A model generated the notes under the pieces. It made no database searches and was not told the origin of the DNA. It worked only from the letters and a program-made list of their open reading frames with translations. A program made the translations under genes and the position numbers. Source: a virus. Taken from it: a stretch of DNA of 64,000 nucleotides. Of the stretch, positions 1-6,706 are shown piece by piece (within the stretch, counting starts at the first letter, position 1; each line of letters begins with the position of its first letter). The stretch spans positions 1 through 64,000 of the IMG/VR virus record IMGVR_UViG_3300033153_010610; one strand, 5' to 3'.

Positions 1-396
1 GTACCAGGGACTCTTCTCAGCCACCCTCTCTTCCTCGTTCCACTCGCTCTTGAGTTGCTCGGTGAAGGTCGGGCCGTCGTCGCCGGGTTCGACCTCGTCG
101 ATGCCCCAGTCCTCGTCAGTCATGCTGTTGAGCAGGGCGTCCAGAGCGACGTCCACTGCGAACATGAGGTCCGCGTGGTCTCTGGCGGTGGAGAGGTCCA
201 AGTCCCAGCCCTCTGCCTTCAGGAAGGCCTGCAGGTGGGTCAGGTCGGAGTGGTCACCCCACTCGAGCGCCGCCGTGAGGTTCTCGACCCGCTCGACGTC
301 AGACCTGAAGGCCTCGTCGGCCCACATGATGACGAGCAGAGCGTTGCCCATAATGGTAGGATTCTGGACGGTCTCAATTACGGTCTCGGAAGCCAT
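1..396 (-). CDS. Hypothetical acidic protein, C-terminus cut by window edge
   Basis: The frame starts with ATG at 396 and stays open for 132 codons to base 1, so the C-terminus lies outside the window. The start follows an AGGAG with the leader GGAGAAACACACG, a leader that recurs before several other genes here. The protein begins MASETVIETVQNPTIMGNAL and is rich in Asp and Glu, with mostly helical-looking sequence and no signal peptide or membrane segment. It is the first gene after the promoter at 424-452, so it probably opens a short leftward operon. I do not recognise a family. Confidence 0.75.
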   Translation of the reverse strand, partial: MASETVIETVQNPTIMGNALLVIMWADEAFRSDVERVENLTAALEWGDHSDLTHLQAFLKAEGWDLDLSTARDHADLMFAVDVALDALLNSMTDEDWGIDEVEPGDDGPTFTEQLKSEWNEEERVAEKSPWY

Positions 397-423
397 CGTG
401 TGTTTCTCCTGTGCTCAGCCAGA

Positions 424-452
424 ATACTGGCAGAGCCTGTGGTGCGTGTCAA
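424..452 (-). promoter_or_regulatory. Sigma70-type promoter, CCGGTTGACA class
   Basis: On the minus strand, TTGACA at 452-447 is followed after 17 bp by CAGTAT at 429-424. The start codon of the leftward gene is 28 bp further on. The motif at 3905-3933 has the same CCGGTTGACA core, the same spacing and CAGAAT as its -10. A perfect -35 repeated twice in matching contexts makes this a credible promoter. Promoter activity itself is inferred. Confidence 0.65.
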
Positions 453-468
453 CCGGTTTGTAGGTTAG

Positions 469-525
469 GGCGCTCCAGGGAATTGAACCCTGCGCGGACC
501 CTGGGTCCGCGGCACATGCAAGACG
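469..525 (-). ncRNA. tRNA-like element 1
   Basis: Read on the minus strand, it starts directly after the TAG of the upstream gene. A weak 4-bp hairpin has a 7-nt loop CUUGCAU, which would place U33 and anticodon UGC correctly. It is followed by a hairpin (GCGGA/UCCGC, loop CCCAGGG) and a perfect T-arm (CAGGG, loop UUCAAUU, CCCUG). The 3' flank GAGCGCC has no matching 5' acceptor strand upstream, where the coding sequence sits. It is therefore tRNA-derived but not a canonical tRNA. One of seven such elements at 469-7656. Confidence 0.5.
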
Positions 526-876
526 CTAGGCCACATTGAACTGGGCCTGGGACCACTTCTTCACCTTCGCCGGAGACCCCCAACACTTCGACGGTAGGTT
601 GCAGTAGACGAACCGGACTAAGTCTGGAAGGGCACTCAGACTGCGGGGGTCAGCCTTGACTACAGCGCTCAGGTCGTTCTCGACCACGGCAGTCAGGAAC
701 CCTCCCAAGGGGCGCCCGTAGTAGCCGTAGTTCACCAGGGCTTCGACGAGGTTACCCACGCCCATGTCGACAAGACACTGGGCAGACTCGACCTCGACCT
801 CACCCCAGTAGAGGCCAGCGGGCTCATCCCAGATGCCTGTGACGGTAGTCGTAAACTCTGTGTCGATGACACTCAT
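526..876 (-). CDS. Hypothetical protein
   Basis: 116 residues from the ATG at 876, which has GAGGAG 7 nt upstream and overlaps the TGA of the preceding gene (ATGA). Earlier in-frame starts are less likely because they lie inside the upstream gene. The protein is small and soluble, with no Cys cluster or membrane segment. It ends in the KKWSQAQFNVA region, which runs into tRNA-like element 1. No family recognised. It is the last gene of the leftward unit 2042-526. Confidence 0.7.
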   Translation of the reverse strand: MSVIDTEFTTTVTGIWDEPAGLYWGEVEVESAQCLVDMGVGNLVEALVNYGYYGRPLGGFLTAVVENDLSAVVKADPRSLSALPDLVRFVYCNLPSKCWGSPAKVKKWSQAQFNVA

Positions 877-1166
877 TGTGTGCTCCTCTCGTGATGCCTG
901 ATGAGTAGGTGCATCGCCCCGCGTATTGTGTGCCACGCGTAGACGACCCCGGGCTCCTCACTCCACGAGCACTCCCACAGGGACTCGGGCCACCCGTCCT
1001 CTCCCACCAGGGAGGTGAGAGTGAACTCGATGTGCACCCCCTCCTCGGGGAGTTGTACTCGGTAGACGTTGTACTCGTAGGGGTCCGCATTGAGGCTGTG
1101 CCCCAGGTCGAAGACCACGTTCCACAACATCTTGATGGTCTCTTTGGTGGTTTCTTGGGTTGTCAT
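873..1166 (-). CDS. Hypothetical protein
   Basis: 97 residues starting MTTQETTKETIKMLWNVVFD. The start overlaps the stop of the upstream gene (ATGA at 1163-1166) and its own stop overlaps the next start, so translation is probably coupled in both directions. It is soluble and rich in Trp and Glu, with no motif I can name. Unknown function in a string of small early genes. Confidence 0.7.
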   Translation of the reverse strand: MTTQETTKETIKMLWNVVFDLGHSLNADPYEYNVYRVQLPEEGVHIEFTLTSLVGEDGWPESLWECSWSEEPGVVYAWHTIRGAMHLLIRHHERSTQ

Positions 1167-1477
1167 GAGACGCGCACCGGTTGACCGGTCTCGTCGTCGT
1201 ACCGGTACTCGACGTTTGGGTCGAGTACCGGCCGGTCCATGCCCAACTCTCCCCGGAGGTACCCCATCATCTGAACCATCTCGTCGAAGAGTTGGATTTG
1301 CTCTGGGGTCATGTCCAGGACGTCCTCGGTGGCGTCAACGAACGCCTCGACCGCCTCCACGAGGCCGTCGCCATAGTTCGCGAGGCTGTCGAAGTTGCCT
1401 AGAAGCAGGTTCAACTGAGCCATCAGCGATCCCGCTATTGCGGGGTAGCAGACCTTACGGGTGTCGTTGTCGCTCAT
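1163..1477 (-). CDS. Hypothetical protein
   Basis: 104 residues beginning MSDNDTRKVCYPAIAG. The ATG at 1477 overlaps the upstream TGA, and its stop overlaps the next start. Upstream in-frame sequence is rejected because it belongs to another gene's region and is Arg-rich shadow. The middle is predicted helical (LLLGNFDSLANYGDGLVEAV) and the end is acidic. No family recognised. Confidence 0.7.
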   Translation of the reverse strand: MSDNDTRKVCYPAIAGSLMAQLNLLLGNFDSLANYGDGLVEAVEAFVDATEDVLDMTPEQIQLFDEMVQMMGYLRGELGMDRPVLDPNVEYRYDDETGQPVRVS

Positions 1478-1662
1478 TGTGTGTCCTCGGTGATGGTGGC
1501 GACCACTTCGCCAGTGTTCATGTTGATGACCGTGATCGGGAGAGACGCCTTGCCGGGTCTCCCTCGAGTCAGATCTGCATACGAATTTGCGCTGAGCTCC
1601 GCCTGGCGGGCGGACTTCCGGCGTGTCACCACGCCGAGGTTGGCTACGTGGATGGCGTACAT
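1474..1662 (-). CDS. Small basic hypothetical protein
   Basis: 62 residues beginning MYAIHVANLGVVTRRKSARQ, with a basic middle and a C-terminus containing VINMNTGEVVATITE. Two adjacent ATGs (1665 and 1662) overlap the upstream TGA. I prefer 1662 because GGAGG would otherwise sit almost against the start. Function unknown. The conserved-looking start/stop overlap at both ends supports a real gene despite its size. Confidence 0.6.
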   Translation of the reverse strand: MYAIHVANLGVVTRRKSARQAELSANSYADLTRGRPGKASLPITVINMNTGEVVATITEDTQ

Positions 1663-2042
1663 CATTCCTCCCAACTCGCCAGCAGTGCCCGCAGAGCCCG
1701 GACCGAATCTGTGATGGAGATGGCGGTGTCGTTGCCGTACTTCGCCATCCAGTAGGACGACGGAGGCTCCTCTTCCTGGTGGCACTCCACCAGATGAAGC
1801 TCGATGGGGAGCGCCTCTGGCGTGACCAGGTGCGAGTCACCCCTGCCCGGTGCGGCCAAGGGATTCAAATATCCCTGCCACACGCACTCGCAGACGTGGT
1901 CGAACCTCTGCACGCTGCACTCCATGTCTGCAACCATCATCCGCAGCGCCTCGATGGGGTTCGCCTCGACGGGGGACTCTTCGAGTGCCTCGTTGAGGAT
2001 GCGGATGGCGGTGACGATCGAGTCTCTGACTTTGGTGTCCAT
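1662..2042 (-). CDS. Hypothetical protein
   Basis: 126 residues starting MDTKVRDSIVTAIRILNEAL after an AAGGAGAGACAC leader. The N-terminal half looks helical. The middle has three Cys (MECSVQRFDHVCECVW), too irregular for a clear zinc site. It is the first gene after the hairpin at 2068-2087 and heads the coupled string 2042-526. No family recognised. Confidence 0.7.
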   Translation of the reverse strand: MDTKVRDSIVTAIRILNEALEESPVEANPIEALRMMVADMECSVQRFDHVCECVWQGYLNPLAAPGRGDSHLVTPEALPIELHLVECHQEEEPPSSYWMAKYGNDTAISITDSVRALRALLASWEE

Positions 2043-2067
2043 GTGTCTCTCCTTGTAAGTTCAGCAA

Positions 2068-2087
2068 CGGCCCCCCGAGGAGGGCCG
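2068..2087 (-). terminator. Intergenic GC hairpin
   Basis: CGGCCC and GGGCCG form a 6-bp stem with an 8-nt loop between two minus-strand genes. There is no U-tract after it, so it is not a classical intrinsic terminator. It may be a weak terminator or an RNA-processing or stability hairpin. A similar hairpin sits in the next gap at 2905-2920. Confidence 0.4.
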
Positions 2088-2105
2088 GAACTCAGCGCAC
2101 AAGGG

Positions 2106-2873
2106 CTAGGCTCGCTCGATGACCTCCCACATCGCGTCGCACTCCTCTCTGGTCAGTTCGTCCAGGTCCTCGGGCAGCAGGTTGATGTGGTTCTCCCACT
2201 CCTCGCACCCGTCGATGTGCTCGTCCATGAGCACGCTGACCTCACCATGACCTCCCTCGTCGGCACGTACGACCGTGCCCTCAGCCCCAGCCGGAACCTT
2301 GAAGTAGGGGTACGCGAGGTCGAACTCTTGGCGGAGCCTCACTCGGTCCCCGACATTCCAGTCCAGGAGTCCCGGTTCGACCTCTACCCAGATGAATCCG
2401 AGGCCCACGTCGTAGACGTTCTCGCCAGCATCGTCACACCACTCTGGGGACACGGGGTCGGCGGCGTCACCCTCCTCCTCCCACTCGCAACAGACGTGGA
2501 GCATGATGCACCCGGTCCCGTCGTCGATCAGGTTCATGGTCACCCCATCCAGGATGGCCACGACCTCAGGGAGCGTCTCAGCAGTCACGCGAGGCACCGC
2601 CCAGCCGTTCCACCTCGACCCATCAGTCCAGCCCTCGAAGGACGCACCGGACTCGTCCTCGTCTATCTCAAAGCGGGTCTTCACCCACTTCGACGCCGAG
2701 GTGACGAACGCCACGTGGTCGGCGAGGAAGGCCTCAGCCTCGTTCGCTGGGACCATGTGCTGGAACCCACCACCGGCGTAGTGGAAGCGCAGGGAACCGT
2801 CGTGCCGCGTCTCGACTCGGATGGCTGCTCCGGCATTGCCGACGTTCGCTTTGTGGATCATCAGGTCACTCAT
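2106..2873 (-). CDS. Hypothetical protein with SH3/KOW-like C-terminus
   Basis: 255 residues starting MSDLMIHKANVGNAG after a GGAGAGACACAC leader. The N-terminal two thirds is acidic and unrecognised. Around residues 165-235 it has a pattern typical of small SH3-like barrels: WNVGDRVRLR, then AGAEGTVVRAD, then a short strand with EVSVLMDEH. Such domains often bind nucleic acid or proteins, but that is inference. It lies between two GC hairpins, so it may be its own transcript segment. Confidence 0.7.
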   Translation of the reverse strand: MSDLMIHKANVGNAGAAIRVETRHDGSLRFHYAGGGFQHMVPANEAEAFLADHVAFVTSASKWVKTRFEIDEDESGASFEGWTDGSRWNGWAVPRVTAETLPEVVAILDGVTMNLIDDGTGCIMLHVCCEWEEEGDAADPVSPEWCDDAGENVYDVGLGFIWVEVEPGLLDWNVGDRVRLRQEFDLAYPYFKVPAGAEGTVVRADEGGHGEVSVLMDEHIDGCEEWENHINLLPEDLDELTREECDAMWEVIERA

Positions 2874-2904
2874 GTGTGTCTCTCCGTTCGTATGGTGAGT
2901 CCAT

Positions 2905-2920
2905 GGCCCCCGCAGGGGCC
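2905..2920 (-). terminator. Intergenic GC hairpin
   Basis: GGCCCC-CGCA-GGGGCC gives a perfect 6-bp stem with a tetraloop in the gap between two minus-strand genes. It lacks a U-run. Both gaps with such hairpins also carry the sequence CTCAGCGCAC next to the upstream stop codon, so they look related. Confidence 0.4.
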
Positions 2921-2943
2921 GCAGGCTCAGCGCACGACCGCCG

Positions 2944-3300
2944 CTACTTGCCTCGCTCTGCGATGGCCAGCGTCACCGCCTCGCAGAGGTACTCCCAGAG
3001 CCTCATCGAGACGTCAGGGAGATCCTCATCGTCGCCCTCCTCAGCCATCTTGTCGAAGAGGCCAGCCGCCTCGACCAAGTGGAAGACCGCCTCGCAGTCG
3101 AAGCTCGGATACATGTCGGTGATGTGGTCGTACACGTATCGTACGACCCCCTCCTCGCCATCAGTGATGGCGAAGGCCGCCTCGACCCTGTAGTCGGCCT
3201 CATCGTCCCACTCGGTCTCTTCGACCGCCCGGTACTCGACCTCGCGCCCACTCTTCTTCCGCTCGTAGCGCCCACAGAAACTGGTCTCGGTCTTAGCCAT
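2944..3300 (-). CDS. Hypothetical acidic protein
   Basis: 118 residues starting MAKTETSFCGRYERKKSGRE. Its start lies inside the end of the upstream gene (8-bp overlap). The centre (FAITDGEEGVVRYVYDHITD) alternates strand and helix. The C-terminal 50 residues look helical and acidic. No zinc site, no membrane segment and no family recognised. Confidence 0.7.
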   Translation of the reverse strand: MAKTETSFCGRYERKKSGREVEYRAVEETEWDDEADYRVEAAFAITDGEEGVVRYVYDHITDMYPSFDCEAVFHLVEAAGLFDKMAEEGDDEDLPDVSMRLWEYLCEAVTLAIAERGK

Positions 3301-3592
3301 TTTTCAATTCCTCCTCGTAGTGGTGTTGCAGGTTCTCCAGCGCCTCGATGGGGCTGGCGCCCACTCCGTAGCCCTTGTCGAGCGTCCAGGAAGCCTCCCA
3401 GACTGCGACCGGAATCCCAGCGCCGTCGACCACTCCAGCGAGAGCCACGGTGGCCCACTCGGTCGGCCCGAGCGCCACGCGAAACTCAGCACTGGAGTCG
3501 GTGGCCTCGAAGGCCGTTCCACCGTGCTGGAGGTCGTAGAGGAGGATTGCGAGATACCCCACGAGACTCGTGTAGTGTCCATGCCTATTCAT
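3293..3592 (-). CDS. Hypothetical protein
   Basis: 99 residues from the ATG at 3592 (MNRHGHYTSLVGYLAILLYD), which overlaps the upstream stop. The body GVVDGAGIPVAVWEASWTLD looks like a beta sandwich or hairpin, and the C-terminus resembles a short helix. This pattern is common in small phage proteins of unknown role. Confidence 0.7.
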   Translation of the reverse strand: MNRHGHYTSLVGYLAILLYDLQHGGTAFEATDSSAEFRVALGPTEWATVALAGVVDGAGIPVAVWEASWTLDKGYGVGASPIEALENLQHHYEEELKNG

Positions 3593-3878
3593 GGTCCCCC
3601 TCCAAGGCTGCGAAGTAGAGGTACTGGTCGAGGTCGGTCCGGATGGCCTCCAAGGCCTGCAGCGCGCGGTCATCCCCGGCGGTCGCTGCGCTCTGCAGCA
3701 CCTCGATGGCCTCGTCGGCCTGCACCATCGGACTGCGAGAGACGCGCAGGAGCGCCTCCACGAGGATAGTCCCGAGGTCCTCATCGCGGATGAGATCTTC
3801 AGCGGCCTCTAGGGCCCGAGGGCCCCCTTTCTCCCAGGTGTCCGCAAATTCAACAGCGAGTTTGGTCAGGTCACTCAT
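3585..3878 (-). CDS. Hypothetical helical protein
   Basis: 97 residues beginning MSDLTKLAVEFADTWEKGG with the leader AGGAGAAACACGC. The sequence is almost entirely helix-forming, with Ala- and Leu-rich repeats like TPR or HEAT-type small helical proteins. This is a resemblance, not a family assignment. It is the first gene after the promoter at 3905-3933 and starts the coupled set 3878-2944. Confidence 0.7.
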   Translation of the reverse strand: MSDLTKLAVEFADTWEKGGPRALEAAEDLIRDEDLGTILVEALLRVSRSPMVQADEAIEVLQSAATAGDDRALQALEAIRTDLDQYLYFAALEGDHE

Positions 3879-3904
3879 GCGTGTTTCTCCTGTGGCTCAC
3901 CGGT

Positions 3905-3933
3905 ATTCTGACGGCGCACCATGCACCTGTCAA
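3905..3933 (-). promoter_or_regulatory. Sigma70-type promoter, CCGGTTGACA class
   Basis: Minus-strand TTGACA at 3933-3928, 17-bp spacer, CAGAAT at 3910-3905 (4 of 6 matches to the -10 consensus), then the start codon 27 bp downstream. It shares the CCGG before the -35 with the promoter at 424-452. Both lie between a tRNA-like element and an AGGAGAAACAC leader. Confidence 0.7.
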
Positions 3934-3949
3934 CCGGAATGTGCGTTTA

Positions 3950-3999
3950 CTCCACGTCAGGGAATTGAACCCCCAGACGAGCGCAGCGCGCGCTCATCC
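3950..3999 (-). ncRNA. tRNA-like element 2
   Basis: On the minus strand it begins at the upstream TGA. A hairpin (GAGCGC/GCGCUC, positions 3979-3995) is followed by GUCU and a T-arm with loop UUCAAUU whose stem carries one mismatch at its base. No 5' acceptor strand complementary to the 3' flank ACGUGGA is seen upstream. Same layout as element 1: stop codon, hairpin, T-arm, promoter, leader. Confidence 0.45.
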
Positions 4000-4377
4000 T
4001 CACCAGTCGCAGTGCCCGGGTTGGGCATGGGTAGAGAGCCACCGAGCGAGGCGCTCGTTGTTGGCGTTGTCCTGCGCTCCGCGCTGCCGCAGTCGCAGGG
4101 ATTGCTTCCGCTCGTAGCAGTCCTGAGCCGCTTCGATCAGCATCTCGTCAGTGACCTCAGACCGACGGAACGATGGCCACTTGAGGCAGTTATGCCTCAG
4201 AGAATCCGCCATCTCGGCCTCGGTCTCGAAGTGAGCGAACCCTCGCCCAGTGTTCCCATCGAGCCACGTCTGCCAGATCGAGACGAGGCACTCTTCGAGC
4301 CCGGCCTCGTTGTCGTGATCGGGCTCGTCATCGTCGGATCGACGCTCCCAGGGACCTGTCTTGCCCCAGCGCTCCAT
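4000..4377 (-). CDS. Hypothetical helical protein
   Basis: 125 residues starting MERWGKTGPWERRSDDDEPD at 4377. The start is just downstream of the stop of the upstream gene and has GAGGGCTGAT before it. The C-terminal half is helical and basic, with many Arg and Gln. The stop is directly followed by tRNA-like element 2. No family recognised. Confidence 0.65.
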   Translation of the reverse strand: MERWGKTGPWERRSDDDEPDHDNEAGLEECLVSIWQTWLDGNTGRGFAHFETEAEMADSLRHNCLKWPSFRRSEVTDEMLIEAAQDCYERKQSLRLRQRGAQDNANNERLARWLSTHAQPGHCDW

Positions 4378-4378
4378 A

Positions 4379-4792
4379 TCAGCCCTCCTCGTGACGGTGT
4401 GTAGCCGTGGGCACAATTTTGACGCCGTTACGATCGAACTGGACGCCACCAATCGCCTCCGCGAAGCGCACCGCGCGGTCTTCCCACGGGGTCGGATTCG
4501 CTTCCCACGCAGACCACTTGGTCGAGAATCCTGCCCACCAGACGCCATCGCGCACCACGAGGGCCGCGATTTCGAGCGGGAGGGAGGGCAGATCCCCCGT
4601 CCAAAGCTCCGACTCAGGGAGGCACAGGTCGTCCTGTGCTTCCAAACTCTTCGCGTCACGCAGCGGGTGGCCCTGGGGCACACCCACGTAGACGTTGACC
4701 CAGGACTGGCCCAGGACTGAGTCGCGCGCGCTCAGGGCCACCATAGGCAGCCCGTTGGCGGTGCCGTTGAACATAATTCGGATGTCACGCAC
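4379..4792 (-). CDS. Hypothetical protein, possible phage-ABA-sandwich type
   Basis: 137 residues beginning MRDIRIMFNGTANGLPMVAL. The ending (WEANPTPWEDRAVRFAEAIG, followed by V-F-R-G-V residues) resembles the small phage proteins of about 110-140 residues that alternate helix and strand and end with DRAxRFAxAIGG-like text. That resemblance is weak. Its start overlaps the upstream stop by 8 bp. Confidence 0.7.
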   Translation of the reverse strand: MRDIRIMFNGTANGLPMVALSARDSVLGQSWVNVYVGVPQGHPLRDAKSLEAQDDLCLPESELWTGDLPSLPLEIAALVVRDGVWWAGFSTKWSAWEANPTPWEDRAVRFAEAIGGVQFDRNGVKIVPTATHRHEEG

Positions 4793-5108
4793 AGCGCACC
4801 TCCACTAGGGTCGGGATTGGTTGGATGGTCACGACGTCGCAGATCGGGCAGTCACACTCAGGGAGCGCAGCCCCGCACTCGTCACAGGAAGCCTCGTAGT
4901 CGCCGCAGCCGGCGCACGTCTGATCGAAGCCTCGCTCGGTGGTCTCGGCGCCCAGGAATTCAACCTGGACTCCGACGTCATCGCCATACTCATCCTGCAT
5001 GGCATCCACCACGCAGGGAAGACAGCACACCACCACACGGTTATGGTGGCGAGCGATCACTCCGAATGGTGGTCGCGAGTAGGTCGTGCAGATTGTCACA
5101 TCTAGCAT
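4785..5108 (-). CDS. Small zinc-ribbon protein
   Basis: 107 residues from the ATG at 5108, chosen because AGGAGAGTAAAA precedes it. The C-terminal half has two CxxC-like pairs: CAGCGDYEASCDECG, then CDCPIC. That gives at least six Cys, consistent with one or two bound zinc ions. The N-terminus (MLDVTICTTYSRPPFGVIAR) looks like a beta hairpin. Probably a nucleic-acid- or protein-binding accessory factor; the target is unknown. Confidence 0.65.
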   Translation of the reverse strand: MLDVTICTTYSRPPFGVIARHHNRVVVCCLPCVVDAMQDEYGDDVGVQVEFLGAETTERGFDQTCAGCGDYEASCDECGAALPECDCPICDVVTIQPIPTLVEVRCA

Positions 5109-5194
5109 TTTTACTCTCCTCGAGTGGGCGCACCTCTGGAGCTCCAGCTCAGCCAGGCGCAAGTGTGGCGTGGGTTTCACGCGATTCAACATGA

Positions 5195-5247
5195 CTCGCC
5201 GAGAGGGAATCGAACCCTCCCGCACGCAGGGACTAGATGGCCGGCGA
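5195..5247 (-). ncRNA. tRNA-like element 3, with full acceptor stem
   Basis: This is the only element with a clean acceptor pairing. UCGCCGG (5247-5241) pairs along all 7 positions with UCGGCGA (5202-5196), the last pair being G-U. The T-arm (GAGGG, UUCGAUU, CCCUC) is perfect. Only about 21 nt lie between, enough for one small hairpin (UCCC/GGGA around loop UGCGUGC) but not for both D and anticodon arms. The 5' strand overlaps the last codons and TAG of the upstream gene. Confidence 0.5.
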
Positions 5248-6072
5248 GGCGACCGACTTGACGCGGGACCGCTTGCCTCCTTCGCCGACCCCGTTACACA
5301 GACCGCAGTCGACACACTGTCGACCGTGGGTGTAGTACGGGCAGAGGACCTCATTGGGCATCAGATCGACGTCCGAGAATCGGCCCTCTTTGACGGCCAG
5401 ACGGTCCTCACCAATCAGAACCCTGTAGTGACGCCAGCCGAGACCCTTAGCCTCGGTCGCAGCCTCTTTGGAGATCCCGACCGACGCCATGGCATAGTGC
5501 TTGAGCCACTGAGCGTGCGCCTCGGTCCACTCTTCCTCGTAGAGGAGGTTCCACGGGGCGGTTAGTTGGAGCAGAGGCTCCGCATACTCTTGGGCCACAT
5601 TCGACGTGTTCCCGTAGGTGCCCCAACGGCCCCATTGACCATCGAGAGCGACCGCTGCCTCTTCCAGGGAGATCGGCTGGTCGTCACGCGTAGACTTCTC
5701 TTTTGACCTCTCGCCAAACATGGTCCGCACGTAACACCGCGGCATCTCTGCCCTACACTTCTCACACTTGCGTGTGGCCGGCATGACAGGGTGTTCATGC
5801 CTGCACTCGGGACACGTAGAGGCGACGAACGGGCGCAACGCGCACCCGTTACAGATCGCCTCATCGGCGCCCGACTTTTGGTTGTCGAGAGGACTCTCGC
5901 CATTGTCGACATACATGGAGACCTGAGGTACGGGCCCGGTCTTCGGGTTGTCGGACGGTTTCTTGACGCCGGACACTACAAGACGCACAGCGTGCCCCTT
6001 GATCGTGTCGCCCTTGAACAGCACAAGGCTGTTCTTGGTCGGGCGCCTCACCTTGGGTTTGGGTCTACGCAT
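5233..6072 (-). CDS. Cys-rich phage protein of unknown function
   Basis: 279 residues from the ATG at 6072 (MRRPKPKVRRPTKN), preceded by GAAGGAGG. A basic N-terminus leads to KTGPVPQVSMYVDNGESPLD, then a Cys-rich region with CNGC, CPEC, CEKC and a CYV motif. A second cluster near the end reads CPYYTHGRQCVDCGLC. The layout recalls a group of phage proteins with a KTG-PVP start and CPxxCPL/CYA motifs (DUF7227-like), but I cannot confirm that. Several zinc ions or an iron-sulphur cluster are plausible. Its end forms part of tRNA-like element 3. Confidence 0.7.
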   Translation of the reverse strand: MRRPKPKVRRPTKNSLVLFKGDTIKGHAVRLVVSGVKKPSDNPKTGPVPQVSMYVDNGESPLDNQKSGADEAICNGCALRPFVASTCPECRHEHPVMPATRKCEKCRAEMPRCYVRTMFGERSKEKSTRDDQPISLEEAAVALDGQWGRWGTYGNTSNVAQEYAEPLLQLTAPWNLLYEEEWTEAHAQWLKHYAMASVGISKEAATEAKGLGWRHYRVLIGEDRLAVKEGRFSDVDLMPNEVLCPYYTHGRQCVDCGLCNGVGEGGKRSRVKSVASPAI

Positions 6073-6075
6073 TGT

Positions 6076-6180
6076 AGCCTCCTTCATAGTTTCGTGCTGT
6101 GGTTAGTTGAGCCCAGGGATTTGAACCCTACGGACATGTCGGGTGTCCGTCGCACCAAGCGACCCAGGGAACAGAACAGG
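6076..6180. repeat. 105-bp direct repeat, copy A
   Basis: Nearly identical to 6386-6490 (offset 310 bp, a handful of substitutions). The unit spans an RBS-proximal sequence (CCTCCTTCATAGTTTCGTG), tRNA-like element 4 and the CAGGGAACAGAACAGG tail. One short gene (6185-6382) sits between the copies, suggesting a segmental duplication of an intergenic module. Confidence 0.8.
6106..6163 (-). ncRNA. tRNA-like element 4
   Basis: Minus strand: three consecutive hairpins. GUCGC-UUGGU-GCGAC (6163-6149) can also be read as a 4-bp stem with 7-nt loop CUUGGUG. Next is GGACA-CCCGACA-UGUCC (6148-6132), then a T-arm with loop UUCAAAU. The middle stem differs from element 5 by a C to U change that keeps pairing as G-U. 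No acceptor strand matches the 3' flank GGCUCAA. Confidence 0.5.
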
Positions 6181-6184
6181 GAAT

Positions 6185-6382
6185 TCACCCAGCGGAGGCG
6201 GTCTCTTTTTTGAGAGCAGCCTTCGCCTTCAGTTCTTCGATCCTTCCGTACTTGCCCCAGTATATCCCCTCCCGGGCGTCTGATAATTGAGCGCACTTCC
6301 ATCTCTCGCTGTTGTCAACTGGGAATGATGTGTGGCCGACAGGTCTACCTGTCGTCAGTAATCCTCGTGCAGAGCGGGACAT
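6185..6382 (-). CDS. Small hypothetical protein
   Basis: 65 residues starting MSRSARGLLTTGRPVGHTSF after GAAGGAGGTCATT. A middle segment (CAQLSDAREGIYWGKYGRIE) precedes a Lys/Ala-rich helix. Its flanks are the two copies of the 105-bp repeat. No family recognised. The strong SD and the position between duplicated modules support it as real. Confidence 0.6.
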   Translation of the reverse strand: MSRSARGLLTTGRPVGHTSFPVDNSERWKCAQLSDAREGIYWGKYGRIEELKAKAALKKETASAG

Positions 6383-6385
6383 AAT

Positions 6386-6490
6386 GACCTCCTTCATAGT
6401 TTCGTGCTGTGGTTAGTTGAGCCCAGGGAATCGAACCCTACGGACATGTCGGGTATCCGTCGCACCAAGCGACCCAGGGAACAGAACAGG
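6386..6490. repeat. 105-bp direct repeat, copy B
   Basis: Second copy of the module at 6076-6180. It contains tRNA-like element 5 and continues into CAGGACAGGACAGGGA, a short expansion of the CAGG motif not present in copy A. Confidence 0.8.
6416..6473 (-). ncRNA. tRNA-like element 5
   Basis: Paralogue of element 4, 310 bp away. The three hairpins are the same, with GGAUA-CCCGACA-UGUCC in the middle and T-loop UUCGAUU instead of UUCAAAU. Both changes respect the structure: a G-U pair in the middle stem, and R57 in the T-loop. This supports selection on RNA shape. Confidence 0.5.
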
Positions 6491-6502
6491 ACAGGACAGG
6501 GA

Positions 6503-6706
6503 TCAGTCTTCGTCGGGATAGGCACACTCGATTTCCTCACCACATTCGCAGTTGGTGGGGGTTTCCCAATTGACGTATCCAACGATCTCCACGCCAGTTT
6601 CCTCTGCTTCTTCTTTGGCGCATTCGTCGCAGAGAACCTCATTCTCATCGGTGAGGTACAAGAGTGGGTAACAACCCACGCTGGTGTACTTTGGGTATGC
6701 GGACAT
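6503..6706 (-). CDS. Small zinc-ribbon protein
   Basis: 67 residues from the ATG at 6706 (MSAYPKYTSVGCYPLLYL), overlapping the upstream TGA as TGATG. It has CDEC in the middle and CECGEEIEC near the end, a plausible four-Cys zinc site. This is the pattern of small phage proteins that start with a sequence-display segment, then ENEVLCDECA. Function unknown. Confidence 0.7.
   Translation of the reverse strand: MSAYPKYTSVGCYPLLYLTDENEVLCDECAKEEAEETGVEIVGYVNWETPTNCECGEEIECAYPDED

Noticed and set aside
469-525. Canonical tRNA-Ala(UGC)
   Set aside because: The loop CUUGCAU is suggestive, but no 5' acceptor strand exists and the extra 17-nt hairpin does not fit an alanine tRNA.
1623-3122. A 499-codon open frame on the plus strand
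   Set aside because: It is antisense to several coupled minus-strand genes with good ribosome sites. Its Val/Leu/His-rich composition is typical of the mirror of acidic genes.
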